Shown: positions 1-6,941 of the stretch, one piece after another | Layout: every line of letters starts with the position of its first letter | Position numbering within the stretch: position 1 is the first letter of the stretch | Origin: CAZQCI01 sp964592255 | GTDB taxonomy: Bacteria; UBA10199; SBBF01 | Direction of reading: 5' to 3' | Assembly (NCBI GenBank): GCA_964592255.1 | Contig: CAZQCI010000076.1 | Location: forward strand, 1-10,560 | DNA length: 10,560 nt | The notes under the pieces: generated by a model | The model's database searches: none | Told to the model about the DNA's origin: nothing | Seen by the model: only the letters and a program-made list of their open reading frames with translations | Program-made: the position numbers and the translations under genes

Positions 1-945
1 GGCCATTTCTTGATTACGGCCTACCAGTTTGGATCCTGTAGGGATATAGCTGGCAATGGTGTTTGTGGTTTCTACTGTATAAGTTTTATTTCCAAGAAGG
101 TTGAGGTCGTTGATGATGTCGGAAGCTCTGGGGTAGCGGTCTTCCGGGTTTTTCTCCAGCATGCGTTTGATGATTTTATCTAAATAGGCCGGAAGAGTTG
201 GATTTATTTGAGAAAGCAGCGGGGGGATAATTTCTAAATGTTGTTTGCAGACATCGTTGAATTTTTTTCCTGAAAAAGGAAGCTGTCGAGTCCAGGCTTT
301 AAAAAAAGCGGCGCCCAGAGAATACAGATCCGCTCTTTCATCGGGTACTTGTCCGCGAATAATTTCCGGCGGCATATAGGCGGCGGTTCCCACTAATTTG
401 GGTTTTTCTGGATTTTCTTTTGATAAAGAGGACGTATGTTGAATTTGAAAACGGCTGTAAAAATTGGCCAGGCCGAAATCAATCAACTTTAAACGAGGTG
501 TGTGTTCTGGGCCTTCCTTGTGTTCGGTCACTAAAATATTTTGGGGTTTAATATCTAAGTGGCAAATTTTTTGTTGGTGTAGATAGTTTAAGGCCCGTAA
601 AGCTTCTACAAATAATTCTTCCACTTCTTGGGGAGTTTTATTTTCGGTGGCTTTAAAAAGATCGGCCCCTTTCACAAATTCTTGCACCAAATAACATTCT
701 TTTTTTTCAACTGAAAACCCCGCATCAAAAATTTTAGCAATGGAAGGATGATTGAGTTCCTTTAATGCAGAAAGCTCCCCTTGGAAAGACTCTTGCTCTC
801 CTAAAACGGCCATGCTGCCTTTCAGGGCCAAAGCTTTAAGCGCGCGTTCTTCGCCGTCTTTGGTGTCTTTAACATGAAGGACGTATCCACCCGAGCCGCT
901 GCCTAAATGTCCTAAAACTTCATAACGATTGGCATAAAGAATCAT
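1..945 (-). CDS. Ser/Thr protein kinase, N-terminal part, probably fused to an AAA/STAND-type NTPase (cut by window edge)
   Basis: This reading frame is open for 315 codons and leaves the window without a stop. It is a Hanks-type kinase that should phosphorylate Ser/Thr on partner proteins in the cytoplasm. Visible landmarks are a glycine-rich loop (LGSGSGGYV, residues 14-22), the ATP-anchoring lysine in ALKAL (K37), a probable helix-C glutamate (E57), the catalytic loop HLDIKPQN (D131, N136), DFG (157-159), an APE-like PPE (192-194), ADLYSLG (D206) and the conserved late arginine in PEDRYP (R270). The catalytic loop reads HLD, not HRD, so it is a non-RD kinase. No membrane segment is visible up to residue 315. 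The last residues (KLVGRNQEM, about 306-314) match the typical start of an AAA_16/STAND NTPase domain after a kinase, so the full protein is probably much longer. That part is inference. The ATG overlaps the stop of the upstream XRE-HDOD gene (ATGA), which fixes the start and suggests translational coupling. Confidence 0.9.
   Translation of the reverse strand, partial: MILYANRYEVLGHLGSGSGGYVLHVKDTKDGEERALKALALKGSMAVLGEQESFQGELSALKELNHPSIAKIFDAGFSVEKKECYLVQEFVKGADLFKATENKTPQEVEELFVEALRALNYLHQQKICHLDIKPQNILVTEHKEGPEHTPRLKLIDFGLANFYSRFQIQHTSSLSKENPEKPKLVGTAAYMPPEIIRGQVPDERADLYSLGAAFFKAWTRQLPFSGKKFNDVCKQHLEIIPPLLSQINPTLPAYLDKIIKRMLEKNPEDRYPRASDIINDLNLLGNKTYTVETTNTIASYIPTGSKLVGRNQEMA
942..945 (-). 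promoter_or_regulatory. ATGA stop/start overlap coupling the XRE-HDOD gene to the kinase gene
   Basis: Read on the minus strand, the TGA ending the XRE-HDOD gene (944-942) shares two bases with the ATG of the kinase (945-943). This arrangement normally lets terminating ribosomes restart on the second gene and keeps the two products in fixed proportion. It supports co-transcription and the kinase start chosen here. Confidence 0.85.
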
Positions 946-2498
946 GGAGTGCTAGGGGGTGTGCGGAAGAAACTTAAAAATTCTTCTATGGGAATTTCAA
1001 AGTTCATGGACAAAGAATCCACCTTAGGATGGTTGATATAGGCAATGCCTCCTTTGAGGGTAAGCATTCTTTCAATATACTGCGACATCGATTCGTTAGG
1101 GCTGCGTTTGGTCATATTAGCTTGAAATTGTTTAAGTAAGATGTCGCATTCTTGCAATAATTCTTTTTGATATTCAGGCTCGTAACGAAAATCTTTCGTG
1201 TCGATGACGGGTCCTTTTTTAGTGCTGATAGATTGAGCATAATGACCGGAGGCTTCGCTATTTTTTTCCAAAACAGTCGCGCTCATCTCGACACAATGGG
1301 CTCGTTTCTCTTGGAGTTTTGTCAATAAATCAAACACGGCTTTAGCGGGGAGGCGTACTTGAGGTGTTTTGTTTAACAGTTTTTCAATAGCTGGAAGGGA
1401 AAAACTGCCAAAACCGGTGTCGGCAAAAAAAGAAAATATTTTCATGGTGGCGCATAACGGATTCACTTCTTCTAAGGCCGGGTGATGGTGCATCAAGATG
1501 GCTTCAAGAACTTCTTCTGGAAAATTCCAACGTGCCGCTAAAACGGCCCCCACAACTGAATGTAATTCATAATTAATTCTTTGAAATTCCGTGGAGCCTA
1601 ATTGCGATTGGTCCGATCCATTCCACAAAGATGGTTTAAGAATGGTATAAAGCGCATATTCACCAATATTTTGTAGCAATATGGCCATACTCAAATGATT
1701 TGGGTTTAAGTAGGATTGAGTATGCGCGCGCAGGTCTCGGGCCATTAAGGCGGCCATGCTGGCAAATTCAATTTGTTGTTGCAGCCAATGCAACTCTCCA
1801 TAATTGGAATAGATCCCGCGTGAAGAAGCGATGTAAACCAGTTTTTTTAATTGGTCGAAACTTAAGTTTTGAATACATTCTTCAAGGCTTTGAAACGGTT
1901 TGTCTTGCGCAAAAATTTGGTTGGCTTGATAAAAAATGAAAGTTCCCCAATGAGGTTGGCGTGCCAGATAGTCGGCCAAAGTTTCATCTTCGGAAATACT
2001 GCTTTTGCATTCGCGTAAGTAAGTGAGTTGGCTGCCTTCCCGCTGTAAAACATCTAGCAGAAAAAAAAGATTCATCGGCAGAAAAGGGAGTGTGGTGAGG
2101 GTTTCCATTTCTTGCCGTACCTTTTGCAAAGCGGTTTTCATGGCGTGTTTTGTAGGAAGAAAGTCATAGAAAACCTGAAATTGCTCAATGGCAGCGTCTA
2201 GTTTTTCAAGATAGTGGATGGTGGGGGGAGAGCTCGTTAAAACAACACTTTTTTCTTCTGGTGGTAAGGCGCGAGCGGGTGTGTTGACCCATTCTTGAAG
2301 CTCGTTCATATCCACTTTAAGTACATGAGCGAGGGTGGCCATTTGAGAAAAGGTAGGAAGCTGAATGCCTTTTTCAAAATTTTCGTAAACGGTTTGATCA
2401 ATATTGAGTTGTTGCACAAGCTCTTGGTTTTGTAACCCCAGCTTTTGACGAGCCTTGCTCAATCTCTTCCCAAAATACAAATGTGGTACCCCCAACAT
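942..2498 (-). CDS. XRE-family HTH / HDOD-domain regulator
   Basis: This 518-residue cytoplasmic protein joins two regulatory modules. Residues about 10-69 form an XRE/Cro-like helix-turn-helix (FGKRLSKARQKLGL, then NFEKGIQLPTFSQMATLAHVLKV in two parts), which binds DNA. Residues about 135-345 form an HDOD domain, with the signature ELHSVVGAVLAARWNFPEE followed by MHHHP (336-340). At the site where true HD phosphohydrolases have HD, this protein has LLQNIGE (Q276, N277), so it is very probably not an enzyme but a signalling or protein-interaction module, as is usual for HDOD. The C-terminal 150 residues are not recognised. An in-frame stop lies four codons upstream of ATG 2498, and no clear Shine-Dalgarno is visible. 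It is the first gene of an operon with the kinase downstream. Regulator and kinase are probably partners: the HDOD protein may be a substrate or scaffold, with the HTH as output. That partnership is inferred from context only. Confidence 0.88.
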   Translation of the reverse strand: MLGVPHLYFGKRLSKARQKLGLQNQELVQQLNIDQTVYENFEKGIQLPTFSQMATLAHVLKVDMNELQEWVNTPARALPPEEKSVVLTSSPPTIHYLEKLDAAIEQFQVFYDFLPTKHAMKTALQKVRQEMETLTTLPFLPMNLFFLLDVLQREGSQLTYLRECKSSISEDETLADYLARQPHWGTFIFYQANQIFAQDKPFQSLEECIQNLSFDQLKKLVYIASSRGIYSNYGELHWLQQQIEFASMAALMARDLRAHTQSYLNPNHLSMAILLQNIGEYALYTILKPSLWNGSDQSQLGSTEFQRINYELHSVVGAVLAARWNFPEEVLEAILMHHHPALEEVNPLCATMKIFSFFADTGFGSFSLPAIEKLLNKTPQVRLPAKAVFDLLTKLQEKRAHCVEMSATVLEKNSEASGHYAQSISTKKGPVIDTKDFRYEPEYQKELLQECDILLKQFQANMTKRSPNESMSQYIERMLTLKGGIAYINHPKVDSLSMNFEIPIEEFLSFFRTPPSTP

Positions 2499-2600
2499 AG
2501 GGTGGGATCATAGATCAGTTTAAAAAAGGGAGCTATTAAAAAAAATATTGAGGGTTTGATGAAAAAGAGTGTTTCGAAGTGAGGTTTATCATTCTGATTT

Positions 2601-2625
2601 ATCAATTTGATTGGGATGTCAAATT
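2601..2625 (-). promoter_or_regulatory. Candidate operator and -35 box of the XRE-HDOD operon
   Basis: Two nested symmetries lie here: ATCAA-T-TTGAT (2601-2611) and the perfect inverted repeat AATTTGA-N8-TCAAATT (2604-2625). The right arm overlaps TTGACA read on the minus strand (2622-2617), an ideal -35 box. However, the hexamer 17 bp away (AATCAG) is a poor -10, so the promoter is weak or misplaced. XRE proteins often bind such palindromes and repress their own genes; autoregulation is an inference. Confidence 0.35.
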
Positions 2626-2651
2626 ATTGGGGGGGTTGTATGGGTTGAGTG

Positions 2652-2672
2652 GGGCATTTAAAAAAAATGCCC
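2652..2672. repeat. Perfect 8-bp hairpin (GGGCATTT / AAATGCCC)
   Basis: GGGCATTT (2652-2659) and AAATGCCC (2665-2672) are perfect reverse complements around a five-base A loop. No U-tract follows on either strand, so it is not a standard intrinsic terminator. It may be part of the dispersed intergenic element just downstream, or a transcript-end stem. Confidence 0.5.
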
Positions 2673-2690
2673 TTCGAAATGATGAGAAAA

Positions 2691-2760
2691 GTCACCCTGG
2701 AATGTTTTAATCCGGGGTCCATTTAATGTCATGGATCCCGACTGACGACTGTCGGGATGA
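2691..2760. repeat. Composite intergenic element made of two hairpins
   Basis: The first hairpin pairs ACCCTGGA (2694-2701) with TCCGGGGT (2711-2718), with one G-T wobble. The second pairs ATCCCGAC (2735-2742) perfectly with GTCGGGAT (2751-2758) around an eight-base loop. Short, GC-rich paired palindromes in an otherwise AT-rich gap resemble the REP/RUP-like repeats dispersed in bacterial genomes. Only one copy is in the window, so the repeat status is inferred from form. Confidence 0.5.
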
Positions 2761-2906
2761 GGAATGGGATACAGAACATAGTTTTAAAGTCCTTGAGACT
2801 TAACTTATCTGCGTTACAGACTTAAAAAATTCAAATTAGCTCATTATTTAAATGATTTTGAAGGCCTGGCATTTGGTTTGCATGATGAAGGCGAGGGGTG
2901 CAGCCT

Positions 2907-4604
2907 ATGAATCGGGTCAAAAAATCAAATTTCCTTTCTCTTTTCTTTACTCTTTTTACTTTTGTTGTTTTCTCCGGCTTTGGAATGTGTGGTGGCGTTA
3001 ATGGATTAGGGGGCGGCTCCGATTCTGGAGAGAGCGGCGGGGCCGCAGGGACGGGTGGTGGTTCTGGCAATGTTCTTCCTGTTGGTAGTTTGCCTCCACC
3101 GGCCTTGGTTGGTGGTGCCATCGTTGCTTATAATACGGATACTCAAAATATTGATCCTATCGTTGGTTTTGAAGATGCCTTGGATGTAACCGGTTTAAGT
3201 GATGCAGATGGCGATGGGTTTATTGATGATTATAAAGTGGTGGTGTCTGATGCAGCCCAGACATCGGCTTCCGATATTTGTGATAAAACAGGGGTGACCT
3301 GTTGGGCGATTACAACATCCGGAAGTTTTGAAGCCTATCCTCCTTCGGCGTCTTCACATTATTTATATGTGACTGATGGCCAAAGTTTAAGCTCTGCGGT
3401 TAACAAAACGCCCAATAGTCATTTATTGTGGACGGCCCAGGCTCCGGATGATTTGGCGGTAACAGGTTCCGGTTTGGATCTTGCGGCTTTGGGGGTGAGC
3501 GATGCGGGAGTTGTTTTTGCATTAGCCGGTGGCGGGGTTGTGCCCATGATGAATGATGGCGGAAGCTTTAAAGTGGTGGGTGATTACACTACGGGTTATA
3601 GTGTGGGTAGTGTTAGTGGTACTCAGCTTGCGTTTGATCCTAATAATTTTTATCTCGCCGACCGTAGGAGCACGGGTATTCCTTATTCCACTTTTGGGGC
3701 TTCTTATTTGGGCGATCCTACTGCTACTGTTTTGAGTGCGTTGGGAGTGGCAGAAGTGGAGGAAGCGGAGGATTATACTGTCTTGAAGCGCACCGGAACT
3801 GATAACAAAATCCGTTTTGCAATTAAGCCGGTCAGTACAACGCAAAATGAAGGAAAAATTTATGATCTCACTGATCCTTTATCTAGTCCCACTATTTTCT
3901 TAGAATCGGGTGATAAGGATTCGGGAGGTACAGTGATGACAAACAAACAGACTTTGGCTTTTGATGTAGATGATGGAACCTTAGAAGTATCCATCGCTCT
4001 TTTTGAAGATTTGTCTGATCAAGTGAGGTTACGTTCGGTTTATCCTATTAGTTCAACTCGTTTTGGTGGTACTTCTCCTTTATCCAGTGGGGATGGTTTT
4101 ACTTTTACTGCGGAAGATTTTGGTGATTTGTTAATTTACTTGGCTCAGCCTAACTCGACCACAGTGGGGAGGGCTTTATTATTGGATAAAACGCATTCAT
4201 TGGTTTGGATGCTAAGTTATTTTTATAATGTCTCCCATCCCACCAGTTCTACACTTACCTCTTCTTTGACGGAAGCTACAGATGGTATTACTTTAAGTGC
4301 TCATCCAAAAGATATGGTACTTAATGGGGATAAAACCAAGGCTTATGTACTGGGTGATGATGATAAAATTTATATTTTGGATTTATTTACAAGTGATGGC
4401 CTAACCGCTTATGAGGCGCCTTCTGTTTCTGTTAATACCATTGCTCTTACGGATTATGTGGATGTTTCCACCGACTTGTCACCAGAAACACTTAGCTATC
4501 AACAGGATTCTTCCGGTAACGGGTATTTGTTGGTTGGTTTACAGGGGATTAAAGGAGTGTTAGCTGTGGATTTAGCCAACGCTCAAACAACAAAAATTAA
4601 ATAG
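2907..4604 (+). CDS. Exported Gly/Ser-rich protein of unknown function with one calcium-loop motif
   Basis: I do not recognise the family. The protein (565 residues from this start) begins with a basic N-region (MNRVKK) and a Phe/Leu-rich hydrophobic core, then a cysteine (C28) followed by a long Gly/Ser linker (about 29-60). This suggests an exported, possibly lipid-anchored protein, but GFGMC is a poor lipobox because Met precedes Cys. DADGDGFIDDY (99-109) is a DxDxDG calcium-binding loop of thrombospondin-3/EF-hand type. Later segments such as DMVLNGDKTKAYVLGDDDK and KIYILDL look like strands of a beta-propeller, suggesting a mainly beta fold. The ATG at 2907 has GAGGGG eight bases upstream. 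A GTG at 2898, with GAAGG six bases upstream, would add three residues and is a real alternative. The gene converges on, and overlaps by 8 bp, the FG-GAP lipoprotein gene. Confidence 0.82.
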   Translation: MNRVKKSNFLSLFFTLFTFVVFSGFGMCGGVNGLGGGSDSGESGGAAGTGGGSGNVLPVGSLPPPALVGGAIVAYNTDTQNIDPIVGFEDALDVTGLSDADGDGFIDDYKVVVSDAAQTSASDICDKTGVTCWAITTSGSFEAYPPSASSHYLYVTDGQSLSSAVNKTPNSHLLWTAQAPDDLAVTGSGLDLAALGVSDAGVVFALAGGGVVPMMNDGGSFKVVGDYTTGYSVGSVSGTQLAFDPNNFYLADRRSTGIPYSTFGASYLGDPTATVLSALGVAEVEEAEDYTVLKRTGTDNKIRFAIKPVSTTQNEGKIYDLTDPLSSPTIFLESGDKDSGGTVMTNKQTLAFDVDDGTLEVSIALFEDLSDQVRLRSVYPISSTRFGGTSPLSSGDGFTFTAEDFGDLLIYLAQPNSTTVGRALLLDKTHSLVWMLSYFYNVSHPTSSTLTSSLTEATDGITLSAHPKDMVLNGDKTKAYVLGDDDKIYILDLFTSDGLTAYEAPSVSVNTIALTDYVDVSTDLSPETLSYQQDSSGNGYLLVGLQGIKGVLAVDLANAQTTKIK

Positions 4605-6627
4605 GTCCGCCTGGTAAAATAACAATAGCCCCAGCATTACTTTCTGCATTGGGATCACTTACGGCTATATCTTGGGCTCCATCGCCATTTATATCGCCCC
4701 CACCGGCTAGCCAATTTCCAAAATTAGTCAATTCCGTTGTTCCTTCTATTTGCTGTTGTGCGGTTGTGGCAATGTCTCCACTTGGGGTGGTTAAGCTTGT
4801 TAATACAGCCGAGTTGACATAGAATAGAGAGCCATTTTCACTAAATTCGATAGAACTAATCAAAACGTCTGGAGCGTTATCACCATCAGTATCACTGATG
4901 GCTACAGAAGTAGGAAGTTCACTATTAGGAGTGGAGCTATATAGTACGTGTCCGTGTAGAGCTGCTACATCCCCGTCCCCATCTAAAACAATATTACTCC
5001 CATTAGAGCTTAGGTCGACTGTGTCGGTATCGTCGTCGGGTACGGAATCCCCTGTGTCTTCATCGGAATCATCTTTTGTGCTGAAAGCCACAATATCTTT
5101 TCCATAAATGACATAAGTAGCTCCTGCATAAGACGCTGCCGTGGGATCCCAATTAGCCCCGATAAGAATATCGGCCAAATTATCACCATCAAGGTCTGCC
5201 AAATTAACGGTAGATCCTGCTGCTGTATTAATAGCGCTGCCAGTTAAGGTTAAGTATTTGATATTCGAACTAGGCTGTAATTCACTAAGATTTATTTCTT
5301 TATGTAAATTTTCCGGACCATCTTCATTACCATATAAATCAGAGTTGCCAAAAATGAGATAGGCTATTCCTTGTCCACCGTTGGGTCCGTCATTGGAATT
5401 GCCAAGTAAAATATCAGCGTATCCATCACCATTCACATCCCCAATGGACACATGGTCCGGCATATCGCTAAAATAAACATCTAGATCATCGGTGATGCGT
5501 AAAGTGGGAATGTCACTGGTACTGACAGTTCCATAATATTCTGCAGCTGGCATAATTTCGATACTATTGCTCGTATTAATAGGAGTGACTATTTCTCCAT
5601 AACCATCGCCGTTAATATCTCTGGGGAAACCATCCGCATCTGTGCCAGATAGATAAATGGGGTAGCCGATACCGTCATCTTCTTCTCCGATAATCAGGGC
5701 ATCTGCTGAAGAGGTGTCTGTAGCACTAGAGATGCTATTATCGTAGAACAGGGCAATGGCACCTGAGTTTGTACCGTCTCCTAGGTCATACCAAGTAGCA
5801 GCACTGTTATTATAGCCATGAGCCCCGACAAGTAAGTCGGCTTTACCGTTTCCATTAACATCTGTCATGCCGATACCACTACCAAAGCCTTCGCTAGGCA
5901 TGCTACCTGTGATTGTAACTTCTGCTGGTGTGAGTGTCTGTGCGCCTAATGTGCCGAAGAAATCATTTGAGCCTTGGTAAAGATAAACAGCACCAGCATA
6001 GCCGACGGTGTCGTTTGCATAGCCATATATAGCACCGACAACTAAGTCATCATAAGGGTCGCCATTGATATTACCGAAGGCAATGGAGTGGTTTCCGGCA
6101 GATGCATCTGAGTCTTCTCCCAATAAAGTAACGGCATCGGTTGAAATATCTACGGCTAACGAGCCATCGCAGTTGGTATCGACATTGTTTACAGCTTGAT
6201 AGGTGTTGGGATGAATATATGCCCAACTATCATCGCAATCATCCCCAGCTGTTAGTGAAGCGTTGGTTTCCACGGTATCGTAATTGCCGTCGCCATCGGC
6301 GTCGCCGGCGCAAATTTGTGTTTCTTGAGAAGTGCCAGAATTATCAAGTGCGGCAGCGACATAGGTGTCGCCGTCACTGTCTTTGTAGCCAGCCACTAAA
6401 TCGTAAAGCGTGGCATCTGCGGGGGCGCAATCGTAGGTGTCTTCAATGCCGTCGCCATCCGCATCGGTAATGGGAGCAGTGGTATCCCCCGAGTCAACGG
6501 GTGTTGAGGTATCGCTTGTGTCGTTTTCAGAATTTTCAGGAGGGCGTACGGGTGGGTTTTGGACATCGTCATTGTCCTCATGTCGGCCACAGGCAACCAA
6601 ACCCAATGTGAGAAGAAGTGGAAACAT
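4597..6627 (-). CDS. Lipoprotein with MopE-like calcium/metal motifs and a seven-repeat FG-GAP (integrin-alpha-like) propeller
   Basis: The 676-residue protein has a very short signal peptide ending in the lipobox LVAC (C13), so it should be a lipoprotein at the cell surface or in the periplasm. The N-region lacks the usual Lys/Arg, but an in-frame TGA two codons upstream rules out a longer start. An acidic Asp/Thr/Ser/Pro-rich linker follows (about 16-52). Residues 55-155 carry DADGDG, DSDGDTY, DADGDGNYD, GDDCDD and DTNCDG motifs typical of MopE-like metal-binding repeats of myxobacterial surface proteins. Then seven FG-GAP calcium loops appear, starting near residues 186, 256, 337, 397, 478, 579 and 645 (e.g. 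DVNGDGYADILLG). Seven blades is the number in integrin-alpha propellers. An Asp-rich insert lies at 518-538 between blades 5 and 6. Likely role: a calcium-stabilised surface adhesin or ligand-binding protein; the ligand is unknown. Confidence 0.9.
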   Translation of the reverse strand: MFPLLLTLGLVACGRHEDNDDVQNPPVRPPENSENDTSDTSTPVDSGDTTAPITDADGDGIEDTYDCAPADATLYDLVAGYKDSDGDTYVAAALDNSGTSQETQICAGDADGDGNYDTVETNASLTAGDDCDDSWAYIHPNTYQAVNNVDTNCDGSLAVDISTDAVTLLGEDSDASAGNHSIAFGNINGDPYDDLVVGAIYGYANDTVGYAGAVYLYQGSNDFFGTLGAQTLTPAEVTITGSMPSEGFGSGIGMTDVNGNGKADLLVGAHGYNNSAATWYDLGDGTNSGAIALFYDNSISSATDTSSADALIIGEEDDGIGYPIYLSGTDADGFPRDINGDGYGEIVTPINTSNSIEIMPAAEYYGTVSTSDIPTLRITDDLDVYFSDMPDHVSIGDVNGDGYADILLGNSNDGPNGGQGIAYLIFGNSDLYGNEDGPENLHKEINLSELQPSSNIKYLTLTGSAINTAAGSTVNLADLDGDNLADILIGANWDPTAASYAGATYVIYGKDIVAFSTKDDSDEDTGDSVPDDDTDTVDLSSNGSNIVLDGDGDVAALHGHVLYSSTPNSELPTSVAISDTDGDNAPDVLISSIEFSENGSLFYVNSAVLTSLTTPSGDIATTAQQQIEGTTELTNFGNWLAGGGDINGDGAQDIAVSDPNAESNAGAIVILPGGPI

Positions 6628-6670
6628 AGCTCACTTAATTATCGGCAAATAAAAGCTAAAGTTGTGAAGA

Positions 6671-6699
6671 AAGCTAGGCCTATTTTTAATAAAAGTCAA
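6671..6699 (-). promoter_or_regulatory. Candidate sigma-70-type promoter for the FG-GAP lipoprotein gene
   Basis: On the minus strand, TTGACT (6699-6694) is followed after exactly 17 bp by TAGCTT (6676-6671). The start site would fall near 6664, giving a leader of about 37 nt before the ATG at 6627. Spacing is ideal; the -10 is only a moderate match. Confidence 0.45.
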
Positions 6700-6725
6700 T
6701 GGATCTGAAGGGTTATGTTGGTTTA

Positions 6726-6753
6726 TTGACGTATTATTTTTATACAGTATTTT
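6726..6753 (+). promoter_or_regulatory. Weak candidate promoter for the metalloprotease gene
   Basis: TTGACG (6726-6731) and TATTTT (6748-6753) are separated by 16 bp. Using it would give a long leader of about 180 nt that includes the 6844-6887 inverted repeat. In such AT-rich DNA these matches can arise by chance. A second TTGACA at 6901-6906 lacks a suitable -10. Confidence 0.25.
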
Positions 6754-6843
6754 TATGACATTTTAGAGATCTAACGGCTATTCGTTTTTATGAAATATAA
6801 AAAATATTATTCACAACTTTTTTTCTAGTTTTTTCGATAAACC

Positions 6844-6887
6844 CTGCTAATAAGGCCGACTATCAATATAAATGACTATATTAGTAG
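6844..6887 (+). repeat. 9-bp inverted repeat upstream of the metalloprotease gene
   Basis: CTGCTAATA (6844-6852) pairs with TATTAGTAG (6879-6887), with one G-T wobble and a 26-base loop. It ends 54 bases before the start codon, so it could be a leader hairpin or a regulator's paired half-sites. The loop is long and the flanks AT-rich, so chance is possible. Confidence 0.3.
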
Positions 6888-6941
6888 ATTTGTTTAATTA
6901 TTGACAATTTTATTAAAGACTTAAACCAAAACTTAAAGATT

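Larger units (their letters stand above)
2499..2906. other. Divergent intergenic region (about 0.4 kb) with hairpins and candidate operator
   Basis: This gap separates the minus-strand regulator-kinase operon from the plus-strand exported-protein gene, so it should carry promoters for both. No convincing ORF is seen. It contains an inverted repeat beside a minus-strand TTGACA (2604-2625), a perfect hairpin (2652-2672) and a composite two-hairpin element (2694-2758). Between 2761 and 2880 I see only AT-rich sequence without a clear -35/-10 pair. Confidence 0.7.
6628..6941. other. AT-rich divergent intergenic region (314 bp)
   Basis: This gap lies between the FG-GAP lipoprotein gene (minus) and the metalloprotease gene (plus), so it should contain both promoters. 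It is much richer in A/T than either gene. I see a good minus-strand promoter near the lipoprotein gene, a weaker plus-strand candidate, a long-loop inverted repeat (6844-6887), and no ORF or RNA gene. Confidence 0.7.

Noticed and set aside
1700..1939. Plus-strand 79-codon frame inside the XRE-HDOD gene
   Set aside because: It lies wholly antisense to a gene with clear domains, and its product has no recognisable feature.
2831..3121. Minus-strand Pro-rich frame opposite the start of the exported Gly/Ser protein
   Set aside because: The Pro-rich product is the mirror of Gly/Ser-coding GGN/TCN codons on the plus strand, so it is a shadow of the linker.
6141..6470. Plus-strand Arg/His/Cys-rich frame opposite the lipoprotein gene
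   Set aside because: It is the antisense image of the Asp-rich calcium loops; such composition is typical of a shadow frame.
6901..6906. TTGACA as -35 box just upstream of the metalloprotease gene
   Set aside because: No -10-like hexamer lies 16-18 bp downstream (AACCAA at 17 bp), and little room remains before the start codon.
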